From Oreohelix idahoensis (taxonomy: Eukaryota; Mollusca; Gastropoda; Stylommatophora; Oreohelicidae): DNA of 64,000 bases. The notes under the pieces are model-generated. The model was given only the letters and a program-made list of their open reading frames with translations, was not told where the DNA came from and searched no databases. The stretch is taken from the NCBI GenBank assembly GCA_024509875.1, contig JAMPIV010019099.1, positions 1 through 64,000 of the forward strand. The letters run 5' to 3'. The stretch's first letter is position 1. Every line of letters begins with the position of its first letter. Shown in pieces: positions 11,736-22,574 of the stretch. A program made the position numbers and the translations under genes.

Positions 11736-12480
11736 GGTCAATACATATCTGCACACTATAGGATGCAGTGTTACACTAACATGGATACCATCACATGTAG
11801 GGATAGCAGGAAATGAGCTTGCAGACAAAGAACCCGGGGCGGGGGGGGGGGGGCTGAGAGAACTAGCTATAACAAAATTGAAGTAGGATTATGTAAGTTT
11901 GAAATTAAGAGCTTAATTGCCCAAGCAATAACTAAAGAGTGGATAACAGCATGGGACCAAAGTAAAAATGCAAGACACTCATATAAAATCCTGAAAAAAA
12001 AAACCAAGCAAAAAATGTCAGATAAAAGATGAACTAAAAATACCAATTAATAAAAAATTGCCGAGGCTCAAGCTTGGAACTGGATATTTCATGATAGAGG
12101 AACCCATGTGCGAAGAGTGTCAAGAACCAAACACAATTAGACACTTTCTGGTGGACTGCAAAAAATATGACCAGCAGAGGCAACACATTAAGACATATTG
12201 TAGTAACCACAAAGTAGAAATGAGTGTAGAAAATCTCATTGGCACGAAGACCCCATCAGAAATACAAAAGTCAATAAAACATTTTATTGCAAAAACAAAA
12301 GCTAGCATATGAAACATAAATAAACAAGGATGCAAGCCAGTAGTCTCCATTAGTGAAAGACTCCCCCCAGATAAATACGGATTGACCGAAAACCCTCCAG
12401 TGAAACATAAAAACATATCAGTTAAGACAATATCATACTTGGGGTAATAAAACGACTTTGAACTATAACTACAAAATTAA
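11736..12480 (+). pseudogene. RNase H-bearing LINE (I-like), 3' fragment
   Basis: A fragment of a second type of non-LTR element, fused to the broken end of LINE family 1. It contains an RNase H motif (VTLTWIPSHVGIAGNELADK, about 11,770-11,829). At 12,058-12,312 is a C-terminal segment with a Cys/His cluster (CEECQEPNTIRHFLVDC) typical of the tail of I-like LINEs. A run of about 14 G (from about 11,841) interrupts the RNase H reading, and further stops follow. The fragment ends in an A-rich tail near 12,478. Clade assignment is by general resemblance only. Confidence 0.75.
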
Positions 12481-13080
12481 AAAAAAAAAAACCCCTACTA
12501 GAGATAATATAGTATAAATTAAATACTAACAAAAGCATATTACAATAAATGAAACATGTCCTGATATAACCAACAGCTCCATGTATCTGGTAGACGGTTG
12601 AAAGGGGCGTGCTACTAAGAAAAGTAGCAAACACCTATTAAAAATAAAATCCTTACTAGTTATATCCATTTGTTGCATAGGCCAAAGCTAACATACTTCT
12701 ATTTGTGTATGTCGCTTCTCAAGCATTTATCACAGTGATAAGTAAATCATGGCTGAAAATCCCTTAACAGTGATTGGTATTGGTAGAAACTTATTTCTTA
12801 CAAGTACAATTAGTTGAGGACGTACAATTAGTTGCGGACGTGGGACAATTTTCTGACCAACAAGACAGAATCTTTATGTCGGGTAATGTAGAAAAAAAAT
12901 AAAGTTACACTTGTATAACGCCGTCAGATTTAAGACTGACACGTAGATAGATGCGCGACAATGGGTCAAAGTATCAATAAAATTAAAATAGGGCATGGAA
13001 AAAAACAGAAGTAGGCAAATCGCGTAACTCGCAGGCTGGTTGACTGAAAAATTCAAAACAACTCGAGACACTAGCATAAC
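12481..13080. other. No recognisable gene
   Basis: AT-rich sequence between two LINE fragments. Short open frames show no motif. Confidence 0.5.
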
Positions 13081-13084
13081 ATTG

Positions 13085-13350
13085 GGCGACCGCGGCTGAA
13101 GTTCAAAGATGCGTGCAAGAGAGACATGAGGGCACTGGACATAAATCCAGCAACCTGGGAGGATGAAGCTGCCCGATCGCACCATGAGGCGATGCTCAAC
13201 GGTGCATCCTCAGACTGGGCGAAAAGAGGCTGTCACGGCAAGCAGAAGAGAGGAGAAAACGTCGAAAGGAACACGAGGAAAAAAGGCAGATGAGGGCTGT
13301 CACCTCAGGGGCGCATTCCAATAGTCAGTTATGACTGAAGGGGCTATTAT
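13085..13350 (+). mobile_element. LINE family 2, 3' end fragment
   Basis: Matches the 3' end of the LINE at 46,866-47,436: the same codons for ALDINPATWEDEA, then LGEKRL-like and RRKRRKE-rich sequence, then a conserved 3' UTR block ending in a motif close to AGTCAGTTATGACTGAAGG. It is a 5'-truncated remnant with frame breaks. The same family occurs on the minus strand at 53,690-54,235. Confidence 0.8.
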
Positions 13351-13412
13351 CATATATTTATAAGACTGATTATTCCGAATAATTAGGTTTCTTTCCGTAT
13401 TTTACTTCACAG

Positions 13413-13624
13413 ATCTAAGTTCTGAGGCCGTCACCCCATCCTCAGCATCGCACCCTAGAGACCTAGCTTTCATTTTCCCAAACGAGAAGGGCGGTGGAAG
13501 CGGGGCACCATCTGATGGCCTGCCATCCACGCCTACTTCCGGTTACAACTTGAGCAGAAGACGTGCATCCATGCATGACGCGATTGACCTAAACAAGATT
13601 GATACCCGGCTGTACGACAAGAAG
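13413..13624 (+). CDS. Candidate cellular exon (internal, 212 bp)
   Basis: This is the only stretch that looks like an ordinary host exon. It is preceded by a pyrimidine-rich tract and TTCACAG, and followed by GTGAGT, a consensus donor. One frame is open throughout: two leading bases complete a codon, then 70 codons reading LSSEAVTPSSASHPRD... to ...DLNKIDTRLYDKK. Base composition is clearly higher in G+C than the flanks. The peptide is Ser/Pro/Gly-rich and then basic (SRRRASMHDA), as in linkers of signalling or vesicle-traffic proteins; a likeness to the pre-C2 linker of synaptotagmins is only an impression. No neighbouring exon was found in the window. The two other frames contain stops. 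Confidence 0.5.
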
Positions 13625-13860
13625 GTGAGTCTTCGTTGGTTTTATTTTAAATTCTGAAGCTGAATTGTTTGCAGCTTTCTTTCCCGTATTGTTGAGAGTT
13701 GTTTTCCATTGTTCACTGTCATTACTTTTGTTCGTTGTGTTAGTGATGGGGTCATTTTACAGTTCTTAGCAGGGTGATGTGAAACTGTTACACCACACTT
13801 ACCTACGCCAGTAAATCCGTTCTTGTAATTTCCTTCATTCACAAAGTGGATCATCACTCA

Positions 13861-14055
13861 TCATTTTATTTCTTACGGGACATGGAGCCACCGCTGAAGC
13901 TGACCCTCCTTGTAAGAAGCCTGTCCAAAGCATTCACATGCTTCTGCAGTGGTAGATTATGTATCAGCTTGTTTTATATGATGAAGTTGCACAATCTCAT
14001 AATTGTGGCCTGGTACGACATGCCTGAGGGAGCAGTAATCATACTCTTTCTAACC
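13861..14055 (+). repeat. Diverged interspersed repeat (copy 1)
   Basis: The segment starting near CATGGAGCCAC shares an ordered series of short matches (GAAGCCTG, CAAAGCATTCACATG, TCTTGCAG-like) with 18,110-18,240 and 43,620-43,740. It is probably an old SINE or LTR fragment. The 74-codon open frame here is not conserved in the other copies. Just downstream (14,055-14,150) a second block recurs at 38,285-38,400. Confidence 0.35.
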
Positions 14056-16710
14056 ACAGCTAAGGGGTGAAACTGTGGTTGAAAGCTAGACAATAATTGT
14101 ATTGTTTCCCTTATATCTACTCTCCCGAAAATAGAAAAGTGCGCAAATGACGGTGTGCATGAACAGTTTGATTATGGAAAGAAGCCAAAAACACAATTGA
14201 TAAACAGTACATGAACTGGAGTTTCGTCAAACTTCAAACGTTGTTCTCAGAGGCAGTAAGTCGACCATGGCTTCTCAGAGGCAGTAAGTCGACGAGGGCA
14301 AGATTTTAAAATATGCACGAACAATTACGAGACATGTTGTCTGTAGTGAAATTGACAGAGATACAACGGTAAAATATCTCCAAAGATAACATGTAAAGAT
14401 AAAAACATAATGCGTAGGCTGCGAATAGTACATGATCGCCTAGACCGCGGGTCATCATCCTCCATAAAAATTGACTTGCTAGACAGGAGGGGAACGGCGG
14501 ATCAAAAAGGAAAAATATGACTGGAAAGATTGCGTGAGACTAGAAAGGCTAAGGAGACGCAATTGGGGGGGAAACGGAGAAAAGTCACGTTTCCCAAGTT
14601 GACATAAAAAGTAAGCAACTCGACAGAAGGGACCATAGATATGTTACGCCACAGTCATTTATTGGACGCTTTTGCGATACCAAGCCCTTGATTTGAATTC
14701 AGCGGCTAAAACGCAGATGTTTGGAATATTACAAAATTTAAAAAGTACTTTTTTCTTAATATTAATGTTAGGAATATAAAAATTAGCTGGCCGGATGGCC
14801 CATTCTGAGCAGTGAACAAATATGTTCTTAATTTTACAGACGGATAAATAATATTGAAGATAATGACAAAAGACAGTGTAGTCACATCATCGACAGACTG
14901 TATTGAATCTAAAAGTGTCGCTAATTGCACAAAAAAACACGACCTCGAGACGCAGGTGTTCAAATCTACGTAGTATGGAAGAGAGGGACATTTGTGGTGG
15001 CTGTGTCTAAAAATAACTTTTAACGACAAAATTTTGGAGGGGAGAGAAAGGTTGGGTCAAAAATCAAGTACATTTTGTAGAAACACAAGTAGAGACGGAC
15101 AGACTAACAGATAAACATCCATACTTGACTGAAGCATGACTGAAATGACTTTAGTGTAGGAAATTTGAAATTCAAATAAACCTAGGCAGTGATTGGCCAC
15201 AGACAAGCATATTGTCGGCGCTTAGACGCGGATTTGGGGTCATTTCTCAATAGTTGTTCAGTGATAGACACAGATTTTAAAGTGTGGTGATTTCCATATG
15301 AAAGAAAGTGTAAGAAGTTTAGGGACGCCATACTATAGCCAGCAGCTCAGCTGAGTTTTGCTAGCAATTCTGTGTTATTTATTCATAATCTGGTAAGATT
15401 GAAATTATTTCCTTATATATTTTGAATATTGTTTCATGTTCGAGTGATTTGATACTGCCATATCGAAATCTAGCCTTACAAACAAGTAGGGATTTGCTCT
15501 AGACCCCCCGCCCTAGTCAGGGTCTAGGGACCAACAATGTACATAAACCCCAGCAAGGGTTAGGCAAGACAGATCAAGTGTTGAGAATAATGAAACATAT
15601 TACCTATCCTCTTTTAGGGCAGACAACTAATAAATATTTTTCAGAATCTATAGTCTGGGAGGATCTATCTGATGTAAAACCACCATGGTAAATGTGCTGT
15701 TTGGTCAGAGAGATCTGACCTGTCTGTATGATGTGGTTGTTGTGTCAGTGTTGTGTCCAGACGTGGGTAGAGAATAGATTTTGACACATGGCCCATACTT
15801 TGATTGCAGAGCTGTGAGTTTCTGTTGTCAACAAAGCAGTGTCTATTCAGTTGGTGACTTACTCGAGTGTATCTGTGCAGTTCTTGTGACAGAGACCACC
15901 ATTATTGCCCGCCAGCACGGAGAGGTGGGACCACCAGATTTCAGCACCAGAGCTACAACTACCAGATGAGTGAGCCTCTGGTCTGCTGGACATTCACCAA
16001 CGCTTTGTAGTTACTAATATCCCCATAAAAATTCCCACCATTTTCTGGACACTGTGTAGTCAGTATAGACAGGTGTGATGAGGCCACCCCAACAGCACAA
16101 ACATTAACTATCCTCCCAAGAAGATGACTACTAGAACATTTTAATAAAACTAACTAGTATAGTACATATATATGTACACTATTGCATTTATGATATAATA
16201 TTCCATGCATTTCTTTTCATAATCTCTAAATCCTTTTAAGTTCTGGTCAACCTAAAAAATTGACACAGAACAAAATAAATGTAATATAATTCTATCAAAA
16301 AATTTTACACACGTGAGTTAGTTCAGTGTATTTTAACATTTATTAATATTATTAGTCTTGTTGAATATCTGTGGGTATATCTATAACCTATTACACCACA
16401 CTACATATCATAACCCTAGACACTTTACGTAGCCACATTCATTAAAAAAAAAAATTAAGTGTGAGGTCGTAGTGGTAGCAAGAAAGGCCTTCTGACAATT
16501 CTAAACTACATTTTATCTCAGGAGCCTTCACAGCTGGCCTCATACAATTACATTTAGTAATATCACCATCATACAATACCATCAACACCACTACATTGTC
16601 ATAAAAGAAATGTTAGTTATTTAGTCAACTTACGGTCCATTAGATCATTACCACTGCTCCACATGTCACTTGGAAGGTTACTCCATGTCTTCATATTTAA
16701 TACACCCATA
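14056..16710. other. No recognisable gene
   Basis: Non-coding sequence with a short tandem duplication of 22 bp near 14,243-14,294 (TTCTCAGAGGCAGTAAGTCG twice). Open frames such as 15,781-15,969 show no domain or splice support. An A run lies near 16,443. Confidence 0.5.
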
Positions 16711-16712
16711 TA

Positions 16713-17935
16713 CGAGGGGCGTTCAGAAAGTAATGCACCACATCGTTTTTCTCAGCTAATAATGAAGAAAGAAGCATGAAATTTTGCACACTTCAAATAT
16801 GGCATGTGCCAAATGTGTGTACCAAATTGCATCGCAACCGGCCAAATAATAGTGATGTGTATGGAAGTTTTGCAGTCGACAGGAGTACAGTCAGTTGCTG
16901 GGTTCAGAGAATCAAAGAATCAGGAAGTGGAGATACGGAGCTGCTTGATCGGCCGAGCTGTGGACGTCCTGCCACAGCCACCAACGCAGAAATGTTGAAA
17001 TGTGCTGAGGGCATTATTGTTACTGATAGGCAAATCACTACTCAACAATTGGCCTTACAGCTGTCAGTCAGCATTGGTAGTGCAAATGCAGTTATAAAAA
17101 CTCTAGGATTTTCTAAGGTTTGCGCAAGATGGGTTCCTCGAAGTCTCACAAATGACCACCGATTGCAAATGAAAAGCAATTTCTTCTGAATTGTTGGAGC
17201 GTTTCAATGCTGATGGAGAGAACGTTTTGGCTAAGATCGTTACAGGTGACGAAACCTGGGCACATCATTTTGAACCTGAAACAAAAAGACAGTCAATGGA
17301 GTGGCATCATCTGCAATCACCACGAAGAAAGAAATTCAAGACAATTCCTTCAGCTGGAAAGGTCATGATCACTGTCTTTTGGGATATTAAAGGTGTGATT
17401 CTTGTGGACGTTATGCCAAGAGGAGGGACAATCATTTCGCAAGCTTACATTAAGACATTGAAAAAACCCAATCAACGTTTTCGCAGAGTTCGGCCCGCAC
17501 AAGAATCCAGCAGACCTGCTTCTCCTTCACGACAATGCGCGACCTCACACAAGTCTGGCAACACGGGAAGCAATCACCAAATTGGGTTGGACTGTACTAC
17601 CCCATTTACCCTATAGTCCCGATTTGGCACCCTCTGATTTTCATCTATTTGGTCCACTTAAAGATGCACTCCGTGGGACAAGGTTTGAAGATGATGAAGG
17701 AGTGGTTCATGTAGCGAAGAAATGGCTACATGATCAAGAAAAAATCTGGTACAGGCTAGGAATACATGCACTTGTTTCGCGCTGGCATAAAGCCGTACAA
17801 GTTGATGGGGATTATGTTGAATAAAACCGATGTTTACATGACACATCCATGTATATTGTGTATAAATTTCATGCTTTTTGAATAAATAGCTCCTGAGAAA
17901 AACGATGTGGTGCATTACTTTCTGAACGCCCCTCG
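16713..17935 (+). mobile_element. mariner DNA transposon (1,223 bp)
   Basis: Terminal inverted repeats are perfect over 44 bp if the outer A/T is counted (16,712-16,755 against 17,893-17,936). TA lies on both sides (16,711-16,712 and 17,936-17,937), the expected target duplication. Length is typical of mariner. It contains a frameshifted D,D34D transposase. Confidence 0.95.
16776..17824 (+). pseudogene. mariner D,D34D transposase, frameshifted
   Basis: Cut-and-paste transposase of the mariner type. The N-terminal helix-turn-helix region is partly degraded; VDRSTVSCWVQRIKESG and SCGRPATATN are recognisable, then ITTQQLALQLSVSIGSANAV and FSKVCARWVPRSLT. The catalytic domain follows with VTGDETWAHHFEPETKRQSM (first Asp, about 17,239), then LLHDNARPHTS (second Asp, about 17,530), then LPYSPDLAPSDFHLFGPLKD (third Asp). 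There are 34 residues between the last two. It ends in VDGDYVE-stop at 17,824. Reading needs three frames: a shift near 17,187 and another between about 17,470 and 17,520. The first part of the protein also appears damaged. This copy cannot make transposase, but its ends look usable in trans. Confidence 0.93.
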
Positions 17936-17937
17936 TA

Positions 17938-18482
17938 ATTTTCACTACAAATATCTAATGACGGTCGCCTGCAATGAAATGACCACAGTAGTGATAGTAC
18001 CGTCTGTAATACATGTAACAGAAACAACACGTTATAATTAAAAACCTGTCAATTTTGACGGGTTATTCCTAGTAGGTAATAACCATCATCTTCCTTTGCG
18101 CTACTTACATATCATGGAACCACTTCTGTAGCTGGTCCCATTGCAGGAATCTTGCACCAAGTATTCACATATTCTTACAAGTGATTTCTATGGCAGTTTG
18201 CTATACATGATAAGGCTGCCAAGCCAAAGGCACAATCCCAATGTTCGTCGGTTTGTACGTTGTCCAAGGGACATTAGGCCCTGTTCTGTCTTTGTTCTCT
18301 TCAGAGACACCTGGAATTGCGCTGGAATGTTTAATACACCACGACACGTCACGTTAATACAGAATACACAGTTATAGTCAAACTACAAGTTATAGCAATA
18401 CAATAATAAAGTACTTCTCACATCTCAGAATCATGCAGATACTACAATATCCATGACCTCTTTAAAGATACTCCTCAACTCA
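17938..18482. other. Non-coding; holds diverged repeat copy 2 (18,110-18,240)
   Basis: The stretch starting near CATGGAACCAC at about 18,115 resembles 13,861-14,055 and 43,620-43,740 in an ordered series of short blocks. No gene seen. Confidence 0.35.
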
Positions 18483-18870
18483 GCGCTATCCACCTGTACT
18501 CACATTAGCGCTATAATATTCTAATCATGGATCCGTAAATATGGCCTCCTCACAGATAGCAAACGGACCACATCATCGCCGTGCTACTGCATAAATATTG
18601 TATCCTCCAGATACTCCTCCTGCGCTATAAGATATAATAATGGATCCGTAAATATGGCCTCCTCACAGATAGCAAACGGCTCACATCATCGCCGTGCTAC
18701 TGCATAAATAGCATCCTCAAGATACTCTCCTGTGCTATAAGATATAATACTGGATCCGTAAATATGGCCTCCTCACAGATAGCAAACGGCTCGCATCATC
18801 GCCGTGCTACTGCATAAATATGGTATCCTCCAGATACTCTTCGCATAAACGCTATCATAATCTAATGAGT
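18483..18870 (+). repeat. Tandem repeat of 110-113 bp, about three units
   Basis: Units start at GGATCCGTAAATATGG (18,529; 18,642; 18,752) and share the block ATCATCGCCGTGCTACTGCA. Diverged half-units extend to both sides; a GGATCC with related sequence recurs near 18,970. Each unit carries a GCGCTATAA-like block. Confidence 0.85.
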
Positions 18871-20070
18871 CCTACCAGCAATTTCTCACACGACTCCATC
18901 CCCGGCAGTCTGCAATAATCTCGCCTTTACTCATTTTTAGCGCTATTATATGACATGTGTAAGTTAATGGATCCTTATCAAAATATTCACAATACTGCTC
19001 ACCCAGCAGTTTGCAATAATATCACTTATCAACATGTCTTCACATAACACAATTATCCTCTATCAGGAAATAATGGCCTTACACAAATCATGGCCTCTTA
19101 TATTCAGCACTGTACAGGCTTACTATCAAGAACACACACTATGGGGCGACCTCTCCAGATCGATGCCCAAAAATCACTGCCCACGGGAATACACATCTGC
19201 CGCCCAAAAACAGCTACGAGACCCGGCTGTTCAAAAACACCGTTCAGTCTCACTACTTGCACGGGCTAGCCACAAATAGCTAAACACCCGTAGCTCAAAA
19301 CAGTTCGGAGTGAATAAACCTCCACAATTGAACTGACTAGCGTTCACACGCTTTCTAACCTTACTTCTACTATTACAATTTAACCTAACATTAAAGACAA
19401 TCACGTCTTCAAGCAACGACAACCCATAATCTAATCTGCTCACCTAATATTTTCCAGATCACGTCCCCTTCCATTAAAATTACTGGCAACAACATCATTT
19501 TCGCGTTATTTGTTTGTCGGTTTTCAGGTCTATGCTGCTCAAAAGCTGTATGTTCCACTCAGTGTAGAAAGCCGAAACTTTACGCGCAGCCCGCTTATGG
19601 AAACATTTTTTATCATTCAAGTTCCGACCAGTGTTAACAATAGAATGGAATTTCTGTTAATGAGTCTATTTATGTCTGATCGACTTAGGGTCCAATATGC
19701 CATAGTCGCGTATAGTGTGGTGAGAAAGACCTCCGCCAAAGAGGCACTTAAGCTGCTTCATTGGCCGTGTGCACTTTCACGATTCAATCATACAGTGAGA
19801 CGATATCGCCATTCTGAAAAGATCTACGTGTAGATAATACCAAGGAGTCTTCAACTTGGTATTGGCTGCAAAAGAGTGAGATGCTCTGCAGCTCTAGTTA
19901 AACAAGAGCTATTAAACTTAAGTTATCCCTACCTGGTTGTATACCATCCAGGGGTGGGAATAAAGCCCAGTGTATTAACCCGGGTCCAAAAGCGTAAAAA
20001 ATTCGTTGTTCATTACAAATGTCATTCATCATCTTTCAGTTCCCCAAGGATCATAAGGGTATAATAATCT
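18871..20070. other. No supported gene; one 107-codon open frame
   Basis: The open frame 19,510-19,833 on the plus strand has no recognisable domain. A pyrimidine tract and TTTTCAG precede its seventh codon, so an exon is possible, but no donor or partner exon was identified. The rest is non-coding. Confidence 0.3.
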
Positions 20071-20074
20071 TATA

Positions 20075-20265
20075 CCAAATCTTCCTTTCCCGTGCCATCA
20101 GCTCAAGGTCTTCCCATGTCTTCCTCACTGTTTTTCATGTCTGTTCCATATTCTCTTCTCCTTCGACCCCCCTCTACTTCTCTGACCCTGGGCATTCAAG
20201 AACAAGGACTATCTTGTGCTATCAGCAGGTTTTCTCAGTGTGTGTGTGGTGGGTTTTGATGTTAA
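20075..20265 (-). mobile_element. LINE family 3, 3'-region fragment
   Basis: Matches the minus-strand LINE fragments at 39,050-39,470, 56,085-56,430 and 59,710-60,110: the order is CCGTGCCATCAGCTCAAGG, CTCTTCTCC, then CAAGAACAAGGACT and ATCAGCAGGTTT. Short and heavily mutated. Confidence 0.6.
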
Positions 20266-20289
20266 GAAGAATGGTGTGCGTATAGTTGT

Positions 20290-22574
20290 ACTTGAGTGAG
20301 ATCAACTGTGAAGGTCTCTGAGGTAAACAATGAACAACTGTATTACAGAGTACCTTTCTTGTTACCACCTTACGATCTCACTCGAAGTTATATTCTTTTT
20401 GACTAGCGTGACTGAAAGCAACATAAAGTGTCTAGGGTATTGTAAGAGTGTTGTAAAAGAATCTCAATACAAAAACATATACAAACATATACTAAGTACT
20501 ATGATAAATTCAACTAACTCCAGCTGTTAAATTTTATATTTAAAATATTTTTTGTTAAAATTTATTGGTCCTGAGCCTAAAGTTGTTTTGGTCAGGACTA
20601 CAGTTCAGTGAGAATCAATTTAGATGGATAGATATATTTACAAATATATATAAAGATATTTACATGCAACAGACAATATGTCCATAGTATATTGTTACAA
20701 ATGTTCACTTTGATGTTGTTTACTCTAATTAAATACTGGGAATGGGAAGCAGGTTGGGGATTGTCATCATTCCAATGTCTCTTGTTTCACTATGATTGTT
20801 CCTTATATTCTTTAGGAGGAATGTTTATGTAAGCACAGGAGATTATTCGTTACTAGTGATAATGTGTCCCAGGCCAGATATAGCACTTATCTGGTTCCTG
20901 GAATAAGCCGCAGTTGTAGTCGGTTTGGCCAAACACTTCAGTCTCCTCTGGTCTTGACTTCTTTAATACAAGTAGGTGCCAGAGACTCTTTGAAATCTTG
21001 CAGACTTCACTGATCGAGTACTAGCACCAGACAAGTGCCAGCAGGAACCTCTGTCAATGCAAGTTATGGTTCTGTCTTAATATCAAACTAAGTCCTCCTA
21101 ATTTACCTGTAAACATATGGTCAATACAAAGAACATGGTCAGCCCTCTATGACAACCCTGCTTCTCCACTTTAGTTTGATGGAACACATTTTACCAGTTT
21201 TCTTTTCTCTTCCCTAATGGATGCTACGCCTCTGTCATTCCTGCAATACTTATTTCCATGCAATAAGATAGGTGTAATGTTCCTGTATGACCATCATATA
21301 TATATATAGTCCTGTAGTTTTAAATTTCTAGATAGTCCCTTATATGATGGATCAACATCTAGGCCATGCCTAAGTCTGTTATGGAACCATTTAATTACAA
21401 TCTTTTTTCATGGCCTTTTCTTACACACAACCCTTTGTTAATTAAAAAGTCAATAAAATCAATCTTACCACATATCAAGGAAATATAAACAAGTAACGAT
21501 GAATTAGGCAATAGAATATAGCACACTTTCATCACTGCCTCTGTTAAGACTGCTTTCTGATGGTAGTATTATTAATAAAAAAACACAAGTCTGTTCATCG
21601 CTTCTTGCTCTTCTGAATATTTTGAAAAAATGGCAGCGAGCATCCTACTATTCCTATCATGTAAAAAAGCTTTGGCCAGTGAGACCAAGCATCTCTTTTT
21701 TTGAATGAATTCTTTAAAAAAAAAAAATCTCAAACCCTATGCGTTACGATTATCAACTAGATTTGTATATTTAGGTCAGCCAATAATATTACGGCTTCCT
21801 TCAAATTTCATCCAATCCCTTTCATCGTACTATCTTAGCCTTTCTCTCACCTAATTTTTTCCCCCAAAAATATGCTATCCAATCTAAGCAGACATGACTT
21901 GACCTGATAGTATCTCCGATTCTCTATGTATTATCCCCAATATTTGATTATCTAATGGACTATTTATGTAATTGATAACATATTCTTAGTCAGCAAGCCA
22001 CAGGTACACGAATATATGATTTTTATGGGGCTACGTGGCTTGGTTCAATATTCTATATTTTTTTCCATGTTAGTTGTTGATTTTTAAACTACCCCCTGTT
22101 CAATTCTTTTCTCATGTACTTTCAAGCTAATTACGAGAGTTTATGTCATTCGCAATAAGAGCTAAGCGTGTTTTCATGACCGTAGTGTCCACTTTTTTCT
22201 CACGTTTACATCGTACTTTGAAACCGCCTAAGGGCAATACTAGCAAGTTAGTTTTATTTTTTAGAAACAATTGTGAGACGTGATTTGCGTTGGGTTATCT
22301 ATCCGTCCCCTCTCCCTTCTACAATGTATTTAGGCAAATACTTAGTTGACCTAGGAAAGTGGTACGTTTGTCTCAAGGACGAATTTGAACAATTGGGTAC
22401 CCTTTTTGGTTCGGCTAAGGCGTTATCAAATAATAAGCTGAAGGCATAGGCGACGACTAAGATTCTCGCCGAAAATTTGTAGTACTATCCTATCTTTGAC
22501 TTTATGCACTATACTGTTATATTCTAATTTAGATATTGTATTTAGAAGTTCACCACAGTGTGTCGAATCTAACG
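20290..22574. other. No recognisable gene
   Basis: AT-rich non-coding sequence; a short TA run near 21,297 and an A run near 21,716. I see no element ends or coding motifs. Confidence 0.5.

Noticed and set aside
15480..15530. Short inverted repeat TAGACCC...GGGTCTA as a regulatory hairpin
   Set aside because: Single small occurrence with no context; expected by chance in 64 kb.
19510..19833. 107-codon hypothetical protein
   Set aside because: A pyrimidine tract and AG precede part of it, but no donor, partner exon or recognisable domain was found.
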